Part shown: positions 27,515 through 36,107 of the stretch, piece after piece
Numbering within the stretch: position 1 is the stretch's first letter
Layout: each line of letters starts with the position of its first letter
DNA from: Streptomyces sp. NRRL S-87
Lineage (GTDB): Bacteria; Actinomycetota; Actinomycetes; Streptomycetales; Streptomycetaceae
Assembly: GCF_000719335.1 (NCBI RefSeq)
Contig: NZ_JOGB01000004.1
Span: forward strand, 62,001-126,000
Direction of reading: 5' to 3'
Length of the DNA stretch: 64,000 nt
Program-made: the position numbers and the translations under genes
Notes under the pieces: generated by a model
Database searches by the model: none
Told to the model about the DNA's origin: nothing
The model's input: the letters and a program-made list of their open reading frames with translations, nothing else

Positions 27515-30031
27515 TCAGGACCTCCGGTGACGCCGCACGTGCCGGAACCTGACCGGAATCCGCCCCCGGACGGCCAGACCGCCGAGGACCAGCAGGGCGG
27601 CCGCCCCCGCTCCGGCCCCCGCCCGCAGGCCCGGCGGGCGGAAGGTGCAGACCACGGTCGTGCCCTTCACCGGGGTGGCGACCAGCCCGAAGTAGGAGGA
27701 CGCCGGGGCACCGTCGCAGCGCCAGCCGGCGGTGCGGGGGGCGGCCAGGACGGCCGTCCCCCGGCTGCCGGGCGGGAGTTCGGCACGGACGCCGTCGTCG
27801 GTGACCGAGACCCGGACCGCGCCCGTCGCCCGGAGCCGGGCGACCGCGGCCGCCAACCGCTCCCGGTCCAGGCAGCCGAGCAGCCACTCCCGGGGGGCGG
27901 CCCGCTCGAAGACCACGCGGGCGGCCGGGCCGCCGGGCGAGACCCCGAGCGGCTGGAGCGCCGCCCGGTACCGCGGCCGCCCGCCGACCAGGCGCAGCGA
28001 CGGCCCGCGGGAGCCCAGCCGGACCCGCCCGTCGTAGTCCGGCGCCCACAGGTACGTCCCGGTGCCCGCCCGGCACACCCCGCCGACCGGGTCCTCGTAC
28101 ACCCGCGCCCCCAGCAGGAGTTCCTGGTTGCGGAAGGGGGACGGGCCGAACCGGCCCGGATCGGCCTCCGGCCGTACCGTCACCAGCGGCGGCACCGCGG
28201 CGCGCGCCACCGCGGTGCCCCGCACCCGTGCGCCCACCGCGAAGACCGCGTCCGTGACCGGGTTGTCGAGGCTCTGCAGGCTGCGCCCCCGCGAGGTCCA
28301 GCCCGCACCCAGCGCGGCCATCGTGCGCGTCAGCACGGCGGGGGTGTGGCTGCTGTAGTACGCCCCGCCCTCGCCGCCGAGCAGCAGCGGGTCGTTGCCG
28401 GAGAACTGGTCGCGCCCCGGATCGGTGCGGTAGGCCGGCCAGCCGTCGGCGGCGGCGACCGCCGCGGCCCGCGCGCCGTGCGCCGCACCCCAGGCGGGGT
28501 AGTCGTCCAGCCGCCCCAGCCGGGCCCGGTCCGTGTACGCCGTGGTCGCCGCGGCCTGCCCGGCCAGCGAGCCGGCGAGCAGCAGCGCCGCCACCACCGA
28601 CCGGCCGCGCCGGCGCCCGCGGGCCGCCGCCCGGGCCAGCAGGAGGCCGCCGGCCGCGGCCGCGAGGCCCGCCCCGAAGAGCGGCAGGCTCCACGCACTG
28701 GGCAGCGCGCTGCCGGCCGCCGCGGCCGCGAGCGCGGTCAGCACCGCCCCGCCGCCGAGCAGCGCGCGGGGTGCGGGCCAGCCGTGCGCGACCGCCGCCC
28801 AGGCAGCCATGACCAGCACCCCGGCGAGCACGAAGGTCTGCCGGTACGGGCTGCCGTTGGGGGTCTGGAAGACGTGCCAGGCCAGGTGCGCGGGCTCCCA
28901 CTGGAACGACAGCGCCACGGCCACCGCCAGCGCGGGCCAGGCCCACCGCTCCCGGCCCGGCACCCCCCGGTGGAAGGCCAGGGCGGCCGCGAGCAGCAGG
29001 GTGCCCGTCCCCGTGAACACGGCCGGGGTGAAGAAGTCGTACGTCGCCGGCAGCGCCCGGGCGAACACGTCCGCCCACCCGGCCGGCCGGAAGACCGCCG
29101 CCATCCCGGGGTACGCGTGCCGGGACCCCAGGAACACCGGAACCAGCACCGGCGCGGCCAGCCCGACGCCGAGCAGCGTCCGCCCGGCGGCCCGTGCGAG
29201 CACCCGGGCGGAGCCCCGCGCGTACTCCCGCACGTACCCCCGGACCCCCGCGGACGCCGGGACGGCCGGCGCGAGGCGGACCAGCAGCACCAGGCCCGCG
29301 CCCAGTGTGGCCATGTACGCGGTGTAGAAGTTCGCGGTCCAGGCCAGCGCCACCACCAGCGGGCCGAGCAGCGGCCGGCGCCCCCGCAGCGCCCACTCGC
29401 CGGCGAGGCAGAGCAGGGGGAGGGCGATCAGGCCGTCCAGCCACATGGGGTTGTACGCGGCCTCGGTCACCGACCAGCCGCACAGCGCGTACGAGGCACC
29501 CAGGACGGCCGCCGCCCAGCCCCGCCCGCGGCCCCGGTGCTGGGTGCGCAGCAGCCAGGTCATCGCGGCCGCCGCCACCGCCGTCTTGAGGACGCAGACC
29601 ACGTACACGGCCAGGTCGATCCGGTCGCGGGGGAAGAGGGCGACGAGCGGGGCGAAGGGGCTCGTGAGGTACGTGCCGAGGTCCGGCAGGAAGGCGGTGC
29701 CGTAGCCGGACTGCCAGTTGAGCAGCAGCCCGCCGGCGGCCCGGCCGTGCAGCAGGTCCCACAGGTGCGCGTGGAAGGGGATGAACTGGTTGTTCAGGTC
29801 GTTGACGGCGCGGTGGTGCGGCCCGAAGGGGAAGACCCGCGCCACCGCGTCCCCGGCGACGAGGGACAGGGCGGCCAGGAGTCCGGCGAGGACGGCCGGG
29901 CGGACGCCGGTACGGGCCGGGCGGACGCCGGTACGGGCCCGGCGGACGCCGGTACGGGGCGGCTTCCCGGGGTCGGCGGTCACCGGGGCCGGGCCCCCGG
30001 TACGGGGAAGGGGGCGTTCCGTTGTCGACAT
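27515..30031 (-). CDS. YfhO family large membrane protein
   Basis: 838 aa from the ATG at 30031; no good ribosome site supports it and the frame stays open to 30139, so the start is uncertain. Contains FIPFHAHLWDLLHGRAAGGLLLNWQSGYGTAFLPDLGTYLTSPF and about 12-13 hydrophobic segments typical of YfhO proteins, which are GT-C-like membrane proteins implicated in glycosylation of wall polymers. A large C-terminal periplasmic part ends in a final TM and basic tail. Divergent from the SurA-like lipoprotein gene. Confidence 0.85.
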   Translation of the reverse strand: MSTTERPLPRTGGPAPVTADPGKPPRTGVRRARTGVRPARTGVRPAVLAGLLAALSLVAGDAVARVFPFGPHHRAVNDLNNQFIPFHAHLWDLLHGRAAGGLLLNWQSGYGTAFLPDLGTYLTSPFAPLVALFPRDRIDLAVYVVCVLKTAVAAAAMTWLLRTQHRGRGRGWAAAVLGASYALCGWSVTEAAYNPMWLDGLIALPLLCLAGEWALRGRRPLLGPLVVALAWTANFYTAYMATLGAGLVLLVRLAPAVPASAGVRGYVREYARGSARVLARAAGRTLLGVGLAAPVLVPVFLGSRHAYPGMAAVFRPAGWADVFARALPATYDFFTPAVFTGTGTLLLAAALAFHRGVPGRERWAWPALAVAVALSFQWEPAHLAWHVFQTPNGSPYRQTFVLAGVLVMAAWAAVAHGWPAPRALLGGGAVLTALAAAAAGSALPSAWSLPLFGAGLAAAAGGLLLARAAARGRRRGRSVVAALLLAGSLAGQAAATTAYTDRARLGRLDDYPAWGAAHGARAAAVAAADGWPAYRTDPGRDQFSGNDPLLLGGEGGAYYSSHTPAVLTRTMAALGAGWTSRGRSLQSLDNPVTDAVFAVGARVRGTAVARAAVPPLVTVRPEADPGRFGPSPFRNQELLLGARVYEDPVGGVCRAGTGTYLWAPDYDGRVRLGSRGPSLRLVGGRPRYRAALQPLGVSPGGPAARVVFERAAPREWLLGCLDRERLAAAVARLRATGAVRVSVTDDGVRAELPPGSRGTAVLAAPRTAGWRCDGAPASSYFGLVATPVKGTTVVCTFRPPGLRAGAGAGAAALLVLGGLAVRGRIPVRFRHVRRHRRS
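29901..29961 (-). repeat. 21-bp tandem repeat, three copies
   Basis: CGGACGCCGGTACGGG recurs at 29901, 29922 and 29943 and encodes RTGVRPA repeats in the N-terminal tail of the YfhO protein. Confidence 0.8.
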
Positions 30032-30188
30032 GGTGGAGGAGAGACTGCCGACCCCGTGCGCCGAGGCGGTGAACGCGACGGAACCGCCAGGGAATCGTTG
30101 GTCGAATCGGTAGCTGAGATCAGCCCGACTCCCTACCATCGATCACCGCACGGCTTGTGCATGGACGCACAATCTCCGGGAGGCTCCC

Positions 30189-30809
30189 TTGCACCGTCGC
30201 ACAGCGCTCTCCGTCTCCGCCGCCCTGCTGGCCGCGGCCCCCCTGCTCACCGCGTGCGCGAGCGACACCCGCGCCGGTACGGCGGCCGTGGTCGGCGGCG
30301 AGCGGATCGCGACCTCCGCGCTGCAGGCCCAGGTCAAGGACGTCCGCGAGGCGCAGAACCGTTCTCCCCAGGCCGCCGACCTCATCGGGAACTCGGCGGG
30401 CCTGGAGCGCGCCAAGCTGAACTCGATGATCCAGAGCCTGGTGCTGGAGAAGGCCGCGAAGAACGCCGGGCTGACCGTCACCACCAGGGAGATCGAGGAC
30501 GCCCGCGCGGCCGACGTGCAGCGGCTGGGCGGCGAGGAGCAGTTCGAGGCGATGGTCCTCCAGCAGGCCTCCATCGCGCCCGACCAGATCGACGCCGCGG
30601 TCCGGGACCGGCTCATCGTCGGCAAGCTCGGCGACAAGTACGGGCACGAGCAGATCATCGGACCGGTCGCGGCCGCGGCGAAGCAGCTCGGGGTCAAGGT
30701 CAACCCGCGCTACGGGGCGTGGGACGCGTCCAAGATCCAGCTCGCCGCGGTCAGGACGCCGTGGATCACCCAGCGCACGGCCCCCCAGGAGGCCCCCCGC
30801 CCGGCGTGA
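30189..30809 (+). CDS. SurA N-terminal-domain lipoprotein
   Basis: 206 aa starting at a TTG at 30189 with GGGAGG 5 nt upstream. Signal peptide with lipobox LLTAC (Cys near residue 23). The mature part matches SurA_N: AAVVGGERIATSALQAQV, SMIQSLVLEKAAKNAGLTVTTREIEDARA. It lacks a visible PPIase (parvulin) domain, so it is probably an extracytoplasmic chaperone-like lipoprotein rather than an isomerase. mazG follows 136 nt downstream. Confidence 0.85.
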   Translation: MHRRTALSVSAALLAAAPLLTACASDTRAGTAAVVGGERIATSALQAQVKDVREAQNRSPQAADLIGNSAGLERAKLNSMIQSLVLEKAAKNAGLTVTTREIEDARAADVQRLGGEEQFEAMVLQQASIAPDQIDAAVRDRLIVGKLGDKYGHEQIIGPVAAAAKQLGVKVNPRYGAWDASKIQLAAVRTPWITQRTAPQEAPRPA

Positions 30810-30933
30810 CGCCCGCGCCCGCGCCCCCGCCCCCGCCCCGCGACCTCGGTCGCCCGGTCGGCCTCAGGGACCGGTCAGGGGCGGGCCGGGGCCGCGTCAG
30901 GGCAGCGGGGCGGGGCGGGCCGGTCCGGCGGGG

Positions 30934-30939
30934 TAGGTT
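30934..30939 (+). promoter_or_regulatory. -10 box of leaderless mazG
   Basis: TAGGTT exactly 6 nt before the GTG at 30946; there is no Shine-Dalgarno between them. Confidence 0.5.
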
Positions 30940-30945
30940 CGAAGG

Positions 30946-31941
30946 GTGACTGACACGACCGCCACCACCACCGACCCCGAGGCGACCGGCACCGGCCGCA
31001 TCGTCCTGCTCACGACCAGCCACCGGGTGGCTCCCGGCCTGCTGTCCTGGACGGCCTGGGAGGCTCTGCGCGGCGCGGACCGGGTGCTGTGCGCCGACCC
31101 GGGGCACCCCCAGCTGCCGTACCTGCGCGAGGCCGGGATAGCCGTGGAGGAGGCGTACCTCGACGCCCAGGAGCTCGTGGCCGCTGCCGCGGGCGGCCGG
31201 ACGGTCGTCGTGGTGCCCGGGGGCGAGGGCGACCGCCGCCTGACGGACGGGCTGGCCCGCATGGCCGGCTCCGGACGGGTGTCCATGCCCGCCCTGGAAC
31301 TGCTGCCCGGCTCGTACGACCTGCCCGGGGCCCGCCTCCTGGACCTCGTCCAGGTGATGGACCGCATCCGGCGCGAGTGCCCGTGGACCTCGCTGCAGAC
31401 CCACGAGGGCCTGGCCAAGTACGCGATCGAGGAGGCGTACGAGCTCGTCGAGGCCATCGAGGACGGCGAGCGGCACGAGCTGCGCGAGGAGCTCGGCGAC
31501 GTGCTGCTCCAGGTCGTCTTCCACGCGCGCATCGCCGAGGAGGACGCCGAGGAGCCCTGGTCCATCGACGACGTGGCCGGGACCATCGTGGAGAAGCTGA
31601 TCCACCGGCACCCGCACGTCTTCGGGGACGCCACCGCCGAGACCCCCGAGGACGTCAAGGCCCACTGGCTGCGGACCAAGGCCGACGAGAAGCGGCGGGA
31701 GTCCGTCACGGACGGCATCCCCCTGGGCCAGCCGGGCCTCGCGCTCGCGGCGAAGCTCGCCGGGCGGGTGCGCGGCGCCGGGGTGGACGTGGCCCTGCCC
31801 GAGGGCGACGGGATCGGGTACGAGCTGCTGGCCCTCGCCGCGCGCGCCGACGCGGAGGGGGTCGACCCGGAGACCGCGCTGCGGGCGGCGGCCCGGGCGT
31901 ACCGGGACGCGATCCGCGCCGCCGAGGGCGTCGGCGCCTGA
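30946..31941 (+). CDS. mazG: nucleoside triphosphate pyrophosphohydrolase MazG with degenerate methylase-like N-terminus
   Basis: 331 aa. Residues about 18-105 resemble a shortened tetrapyrrole-methylase-like domain (GRIVLLTTSHRVAPGLLSWTAW, VVVVPGGEGDRR), as in YabN-type fusions. The MazG domain follows (about 118-220): LVQVMDRIRRECPWTSLQTHEGLAKYAIEEAYELVEAIE with the EExxE metal site, and ELREELGDVLLQVVFHARIA. It hydrolyses NTPs to NMP and PPi (house-cleaning). GTG start, probably leaderless. Confidence 0.92.
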   Translation: MTDTTATTTDPEATGTGRIVLLTTSHRVAPGLLSWTAWEALRGADRVLCADPGHPQLPYLREAGIAVEEAYLDAQELVAAAAGGRTVVVVPGGEGDRRLTDGLARMAGSGRVSMPALELLPGSYDLPGARLLDLVQVMDRIRRECPWTSLQTHEGLAKYAIEEAYELVEAIEDGERHELREELGDVLLQVVFHARIAEEDAEEPWSIDDVAGTIVEKLIHRHPHVFGDATAETPEDVKAHWLRTKADEKRRESVTDGIPLGQPGLALAAKLAGRVRGAGVDVALPEGDGIGYELLALAARADAEGVDPETALRAAARAYRDAIRAAEGVGA

Positions 31942-31958
31942 CACCGGTCCCCGGCCGC

Positions 31959-33374
31959 TCAGAACGGGCAGGCCCCGGACCCGGACCCGTGACCGGACCC
32001 GTGACCGGTCTCTCGGGCGGGTCCGGACCCGTGACCGGACCCGGACCCGCCGGAGGGACCGGCCCCGCCGCCGGACGCTCCCGGACCGGGACCGGGGCCG
32101 AACTCGGGGCCGAGCCCCGAACCGGGGCTGATCCCGGGCGGTGTCCGGTGGCCGCCGGCCGAGGAGGGCCGCGGCGCCCGGTCGGCCGGGTTGTACCAGT
32201 GCGTCCGCGGCCGGTTCAGGAACCACTCGCCGAACCCCAGCGGCCGGACCCGGTCCCCACCCGAGGGCGCCGGCACGGCGTCGTAGAAGACCCGTGCGGG
32301 GTCCGCGCCCAGGTCCTCCAGCAGGGCGGCGGTCTCGTCGAGGAACAGCGGCGGCCCGCTGAGGTACACGTCCTGCTCCCGCCACAGCCCGCGGGTGGCG
32401 AGCGCGGTCGCGAGGCGGTCGGTGGCCTGGTTGCGGTGCTGGCCGGGAGCGGGGGTGATGTACGTGACGCCGAGCCAGCGGCACTGCTCCTGGAGCCGTT
32501 CGATCAGCGGCCGGTCGTACAGGTGCGGTTGGTCGCGGGCCACGACGAACAGCCGGACGTCCTGCTGCGGCGGGTTCTCGACCAGCTCCTCCAGCATGGC
32601 CCGGACCGGCGCCCAGCCCGTGCCCGCCGCGATGAAGCTGACCGGGCGGTTCGCGTCCCGGCGCAGGGTCATCGCGCCGCCCGCCGCGCCCAGCCGCAGC
32701 CGTTCGCCAGGCTGCGCCTCGCGGACCAGGTGGTTGCTGAGCCGGCCGCGCGCGATGCGGCTGACGTGCAGGTCGAGGGTCAGGTCGGCACGGGGCGCGT
32801 TGCCGATCGAGTACGTCCGCCACGTCGTCGGCACCCGCCCGCTGCTCACGCTCACGTACTGCCCGGGGGAGTAGGGCAGTCGCCGGTGCGGCAGCAGCGT
32901 GAGCACGGCTATGTCCCGGCCGTACTGGAGGTGCCGCACGATCTCGGCGTCCCACCAGGGCGGGTCCGCGCTCTCGGCGGCGCCGGCCGTCATCACGTCG
33001 GCGATCACCTGGTACGCCTCGCCCCACGCCTTCTCCACCGCGGGGGTCCAGGCCTCCCCGGCCGCCTCGGCCAGTGCGGCGAGCAGACTGGTCCCCACGG
33101 CGGCGTAGTGCTCGGCGCCGACCAGGAACTTGCGGTGGTCCCGCCCCAGGTCCCGCAGATACGGGACGAGGGACGGGTCGTCCAGGTGCGACACGACGTG
33201 GGTGAGCGCGGCGAAGAGCCGGTCGCGCTGCCGCTCCATGTCCTCGAATCCTGGAGGGAACATCTCCCGGATGCCCGGGTTATGCCAGAACAGGTGCGAG
33301 TAGAAGTACTTGACCGCGTGCTCGGCGCGCCGCTCCACCACCGCGAAACTGCTCTTCAAGATCCTCACATCCAC
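31959..33374 (-). CDS. flavohemoglobin-like globin/FAD/NAD reductase
   Basis: 471 aa from the GTG at 33374, placed by the promoter described separately. Globin domain about 1-135: YFYSHLFWHNPGIREMFP and proximal His in FLVGAEHYAAVG. Reductase: RTYSIGNAP (FAD), VSFIAAGTGWAPVRAMLEEL (NAD(P)H) and the YLSGPPLFLDETAALLEDLG end. Likely nitric-oxide dioxygenase or related globin reductase in the cytoplasm. The last about 70 residues are a Gly/Ser/His-rich repeat tail ending ACPF, not usual for the family. Convergent with mazG. Confidence 0.88.
   Translation of the reverse strand: MDVRILKSSFAVVERRAEHAVKYFYSHLFWHNPGIREMFPPGFEDMERQRDRLFAALTHVVSHLDDPSLVPYLRDLGRDHRKFLVGAEHYAAVGTSLLAALAEAAGEAWTPAVEKAWGEAYQVIADVMTAGAAESADPPWWDAEIVRHLQYGRDIAVLTLLPHRRLPYSPGQYVSVSSGRVPTTWRTYSIGNAPRADLTLDLHVSRIARGRLSNHLVREAQPGERLRLGAAGGAMTLRRDANRPVSFIAAGTGWAPVRAMLEELVENPPQQDVRLFVVARDQPHLYDRPLIERLQEQCRWLGVTYITPAPGQHRNQATDRLATALATRGLWREQDVYLSGPPLFLDETAALLEDLGADPARVFYDAVPAPSGGDRVRPLGFGEWFLNRPRTHWYNPADRAPRPSSAGGHRTPPGISPGSGLGPEFGPGPGPGASGGGAGPSGGSGSGHGSGPARETGHGSGHGSGSGACPF
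31976..32055 (-). repeat. short repeats encoding GSGH tail
   Basis: GACCCGTGACCG units repeat at the 3' end of the flavohemoglobin gene and encode Gly-Ser-Gly-His runs. Confidence 0.7.
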
Positions 33375-33380
33375 CAACCG

Positions 33381-33411
33381 AAAGTAGGAATGTGAGACTC
33401 GGTCAGGTCAA
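33381..33411 (-). promoter_or_regulatory. promoter of flavohemoglobin gene, leaderless
   Basis: On the minus strand TTGACC (33411-33406) and TACTTT (33386-33381) are 19 nt apart; the GTG at 33374 begins 7 nt after the -10, so the transcript is probably leaderless. Confidence 0.5.
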
Positions 33412-33412
33412 G

Positions 33413-33458
33413 GTCCGTCGTATCTACGGACAGCCTGCGGCATACCCGCGCATATGCC
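33413..33458. promoter_or_regulatory. two inverted repeats upstream of flavohemoglobin promoter
   Basis: GTCCGT-N7-ACGGAC (33413-33431) abuts the -35, and GGCATA-N8-TATGCC (33439-33458) lies just beyond. Either could be an operator for an NO or redox regulator. The rest of the 328-bp gap to 33702 holds no gene and no other clear signal. Confidence 0.35.
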
Positions 33459-33702
33459 TAAGGCCTACCTGGCGGTACGCGGGGCCGGCTCCGGTGGGCG
33501 CTCCGCCGCACCACCCCCGATACCCCTGATGAGGGCCCCGGGCGCCGTTCGGTTGCCTCCCCGGACTGTCCTTCCCGCCGCGCCGACCCGCTGGATCGGT
33601 TGTCGTCTACAGCTGTACCGATGCGGTAGCCGGCGCTCCCCCCACCGCAGTACCCGCCACCCCCTCCGATGGCTGACCTCCGGTCCCCACGCCCCGTCCG
33701 CC

Positions 33703-34380
33703 TCACTTCAGGTCGAAGCCGCCGGCTATGAGGTACAGGTCCGGACTGTCCACGGAGGGGGCCTCGCACCGGGTGGCGACGGGCGGGGCGTCCCGGGAGT
33801 CCGGGACGCCGGTCCAGGCGACCCGGCTACGGCCCTCGGCGTCGCGGTGGAAGCCGAGCGCGACCTCCGGGTGCCAGCCCGCGGGGAAGTGCGGCTGCTC
33901 GGCGCCCGGCGGGACGGTGTACGTCACCGAGTCCGCGGTGCCGGTGAGGACGGCGTCCTCCCCCTGCCTGACGAGGCAGTCGACCCTGATCTCGGCCCGT
34001 ACCGTGCCGGTCCACCGCCCGTTCTCGCGGAACGCGTGCCGGACGGTCACGTGACCCCATGACATCGCGGGCGTCGGCCGCACCTCGCCGGGGCGCGCGA
34101 CGGAGTGCGCGTCGACGCCCAGGGTGATCGCACCGTCCGGGTCGGGCGCGGGGCCCCGCAGGGCGAGCCGCCCCCAGCCGCGCAGGCTGGTGCCCGCCCG
34201 CACGCCGACGTCGGACGCGCGCGCGGCAGGAGCGGCGGCGGCGGTCGTGACAGCGGCGGCGGCGGGAGGCGTGACGGAAGCGGCGGGGGAGGGGTGGGTG
34301 GAGGCGGCGGAGGCCGCGGTGACGGGTACGGCGACCACGGCGGCCGTGGCCAGCGCGATGCCCGTGAGGAACGTACGCAT
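33703..34380 (-). CDS. secreted protein of unknown function
   Basis: 225 aa. Sec signal peptide (MRTFLTGIALATAAVVAVPV, cleavage near ASA-AST), an Ala/Thr/Pro linker, then a compact domain with GRLALRGPAPDPDGAITLGVDA, RHAFRENGRWTGTVRAEIRVDCLV and SPDLYLIAGGFDLK at the end. Two Cys probably pair. No family recognised with confidence. Divergent from the P450 gene (213-nt gap). Confidence 0.7.
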   Translation of the reverse strand: MRTFLTGIALATAAVVAVPVTAASAASTHPSPAASVTPPAAAAVTTAAAAPAARASDVGVRAGTSLRGWGRLALRGPAPDPDGAITLGVDAHSVARPGEVRPTPAMSWGHVTVRHAFRENGRWTGTVRAEIRVDCLVRQGEDAVLTGTADSVTYTVPPGAEQPHFPAGWHPEVALGFHRDAEGRSRVAWTGVPDSRDAPPVATRCEAPSVDSPDLYLIAGGFDLK

Positions 34381-34580
34381 GATCGGACCTCGATTCCGGT
34401 GCGGTGGCGGGTCGGTTCGATCCCGCCGCACCCACGCTCGCAGCCGCCCGCCTCCGCCACGTCCCCCGTGAGAGGGGACCGCCTCCCCCGCTCGGGGGAG
34501 GGCGCCACCGCCCCCGTAACCCGGTCCCCCCGCCGGCCCGCCGCGGCACCGCCCGGGCGGTGCGCCTCCACCGGGGCGAC

Positions 34581-34586
34581 TAGGGT
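34581..34586 (+). promoter_or_regulatory. -10 box of leaderless P450 gene
   Basis: TAGGGT 7 nt before the ATG at 34594; no Shine-Dalgarno. Confidence 0.5.
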
Positions 34587-34593
34587 CGGGCGC

Positions 34594-35847
34594 ATGCAGG
34601 ACCAGCCCTCCGCCCAGACCCCGCCCGAGCTCTTCACCTGGGAGTTCGCCACCGACCCGTACCCCGCCTACGCGTGGCTGCGGGAGCACGCCCCGGTGCA
34701 CCGGACCCGGTTGCCCAGCGGGGTCGAGGCCTGGCTGGTGACCCGCTACGCGGACGCCCGCCAGGCCCTCGCCGACCAGCGGCTCAGCAAGAACCCCGCG
34801 CACCACGCGGAGCCCGCGCACGCCAAGGGCAAGACGGGCATTCCGGGCGAGCGCAAGGCCGAGCTGATGACCCATCTGCTCAACATCGACCCGCCGGACC
34901 ACACCCGGCTGCGGCGACTGGTGTCGAAGGCGTTCACGCCCCGCCGCGTCGCGGAGTTCACGCCCCGGGTGCAGCAGCTGACCGACCAGCTCATCGACGG
35001 CTTCGCGGAGAAGGGGGAGGCGGACCTCATCCACGAGTTCGCGTTCCCGCTCCCCATCTACGCCATCTGCGAGATGCTCGGCGTACCGCGCGAGGACCAG
35101 GACGACTTCCGCGACTGGGCGGGCATGATGATCCGCCACGGCGGCGGGCCGCGCGGCGGCGTGGCGCGCTCGGTCAAGCAGATGCGGAGCTACCTGGTCG
35201 ACCTGATCCACCGCAAGCGGGACGACCTGGGCGACGACCTGATCTCCGGTCTCATCCGGGCCGGCGACCACGGCGAGCACCTCACGGAGAACGAGGCCGC
35301 CGCGATGGCCTTCATCCTGCTCTTCGCGGGCTTCGAGACGACCGTCAACCTCATCGGGAACGGCCTGCACTCCCTCTTCATGAACCCCGGCGAGCGCGAC
35401 CGGCTGCAGGCCTCCCTCGCCGCCGGCGAGACGGACCTGCTGGCCACGGGCGTGGAGGAGCTCCTCCGCTACGACGGCCCGGTCGAGCTCGCCACGTGGC
35501 GGTTCGCCACCGAGCCCCTGACCCTCGGCGGGCAGTCGGTCGGCACCGGCGACCCGGTGCTGGTCGTGCTCGCGGCGGCCGACCGCGACCCGGCGCGCTT
35601 CGCCGAACCCGACACCCTCGACCTCGCCCGCTCCGACAACCAGCACCTCGGCTACGGCCACGGCATCCACTACTGCCTCGGCGCGCCGCTCGCGCGCCTG
35701 GAGGGGCAGACCGCTCTGGCCACGCTCCTGACGCGCCTGCCCGACCTGCGACTTGCCGTCGAGCCGACCGAACTGCGCTGGCGGGGTGGGCTCATCATGC
35801 GCGGACTGCGCACCCTCCCGGTCACCTTCACGCCGGAAGGGGCGTGA
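34594..35847 (+). CDS. cytochrome P450, CYP107-like
   Basis: 417 aa, normal for a bacterial class I P450. I-helix LLFAGFETTVN (Phe in place of the usual His of AGHET), K-helix EELLRYDGPVE with the ExxR pair, and heme loop LGYGHGIHYCLGAPLARLE with axial Cys361. Position beside the rpf genes corresponds to CYP107U1 of S. coelicolor, reported to influence sporulation; substrate unknown. No ferredoxin gene is adjacent, so electrons must come from elsewhere. Confidence 0.93.
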   Translation: MQDQPSAQTPPELFTWEFATDPYPAYAWLREHAPVHRTRLPSGVEAWLVTRYADARQALADQRLSKNPAHHAEPAHAKGKTGIPGERKAELMTHLLNIDPPDHTRLRRLVSKAFTPRRVAEFTPRVQQLTDQLIDGFAEKGEADLIHEFAFPLPIYAICEMLGVPREDQDDFRDWAGMMIRHGGGPRGGVARSVKQMRSYLVDLIHRKRDDLGDDLISGLIRAGDHGEHLTENEAAAMAFILLFAGFETTVNLIGNGLHSLFMNPGERDRLQASLAAGETDLLATGVEELLRYDGPVELATWRFATEPLTLGGQSVGTGDPVLVVLAAADRDPARFAEPDTLDLARSDNQHLGYGHGIHYCLGAPLARLEGQTALATLLTRLPDLRLAVEPTELRWRGGLIMRGLRTLPVTFTPEGA

Positions 35848-35984
35848 CGGTTCCCTTAAGGAAGATTTCCCTCCGGAACCCGGCCCGAGGGGCGCCGAGG
35901 GGCATCGGGAGGGCGGGTCGGGGGGACGTAACGGGCTCAACTGGACGCCGGTAGACGGCCCGTAGGGATTCCACCACGGAGCGG

Positions 35985-36003
35985 AACTGAGCATTCCTCA
36001 GTT
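35985..36003. promoter_or_regulatory. inverted repeat upstream of first rpf promoter
   Basis: AACTGAG-N5-CTCAGTT. It is followed by a direct repeat of CGTGATCT (36005-36012 and 36016-36023) that ends just before the -35. Candidate regulator sites. Confidence 0.4.
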
Positions 36004-36036
36004 TCGTGATCTCAACGTGATCTGCGCTGCATCGAC

Positions 36037-36066
36037 TTGTGACATGCGTTCGAACCCGGCTAGGTT
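36037..36066 (+). promoter_or_regulatory. promoter of first rpf gene
   Basis: TTGTGA (36037-36042), 18-nt spacer, TAGGTT (36061-36066): good vegetative promoter match; predicted transcription start near 36073. Confidence 0.6.
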
Positions 36067-36088
36067 CGCGGTCGCCCCTTTGCCGCCA

Positions 36089-36106
36089 CGTGAAAGGTCC
36101 CTCACG
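36089..36106 (+). promoter_or_regulatory. small hairpin around the ribosome site of first rpf
   Basis: CGTGA-N8-TCACG places the AAAGG ribosome site in the loop directly before the ATG at 36108; might modulate initiation. Confidence 0.3.
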
Positions 36107-36107
36107 C

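Noticed and set aside
27200..30949. 1249-codon plus-strand frame opposite the YfhO gene
   Set aside because: Crosses several real genes on both strands and intergenic promoters; composition noise.
36089..36106. Crp-type site at CGTGA-N8-TCACG
   Set aside because: Spacing differs from the Streptomyces Crp consensus; it lies downstream of the predicted transcription start, so it was kept only as an RNA hairpin.
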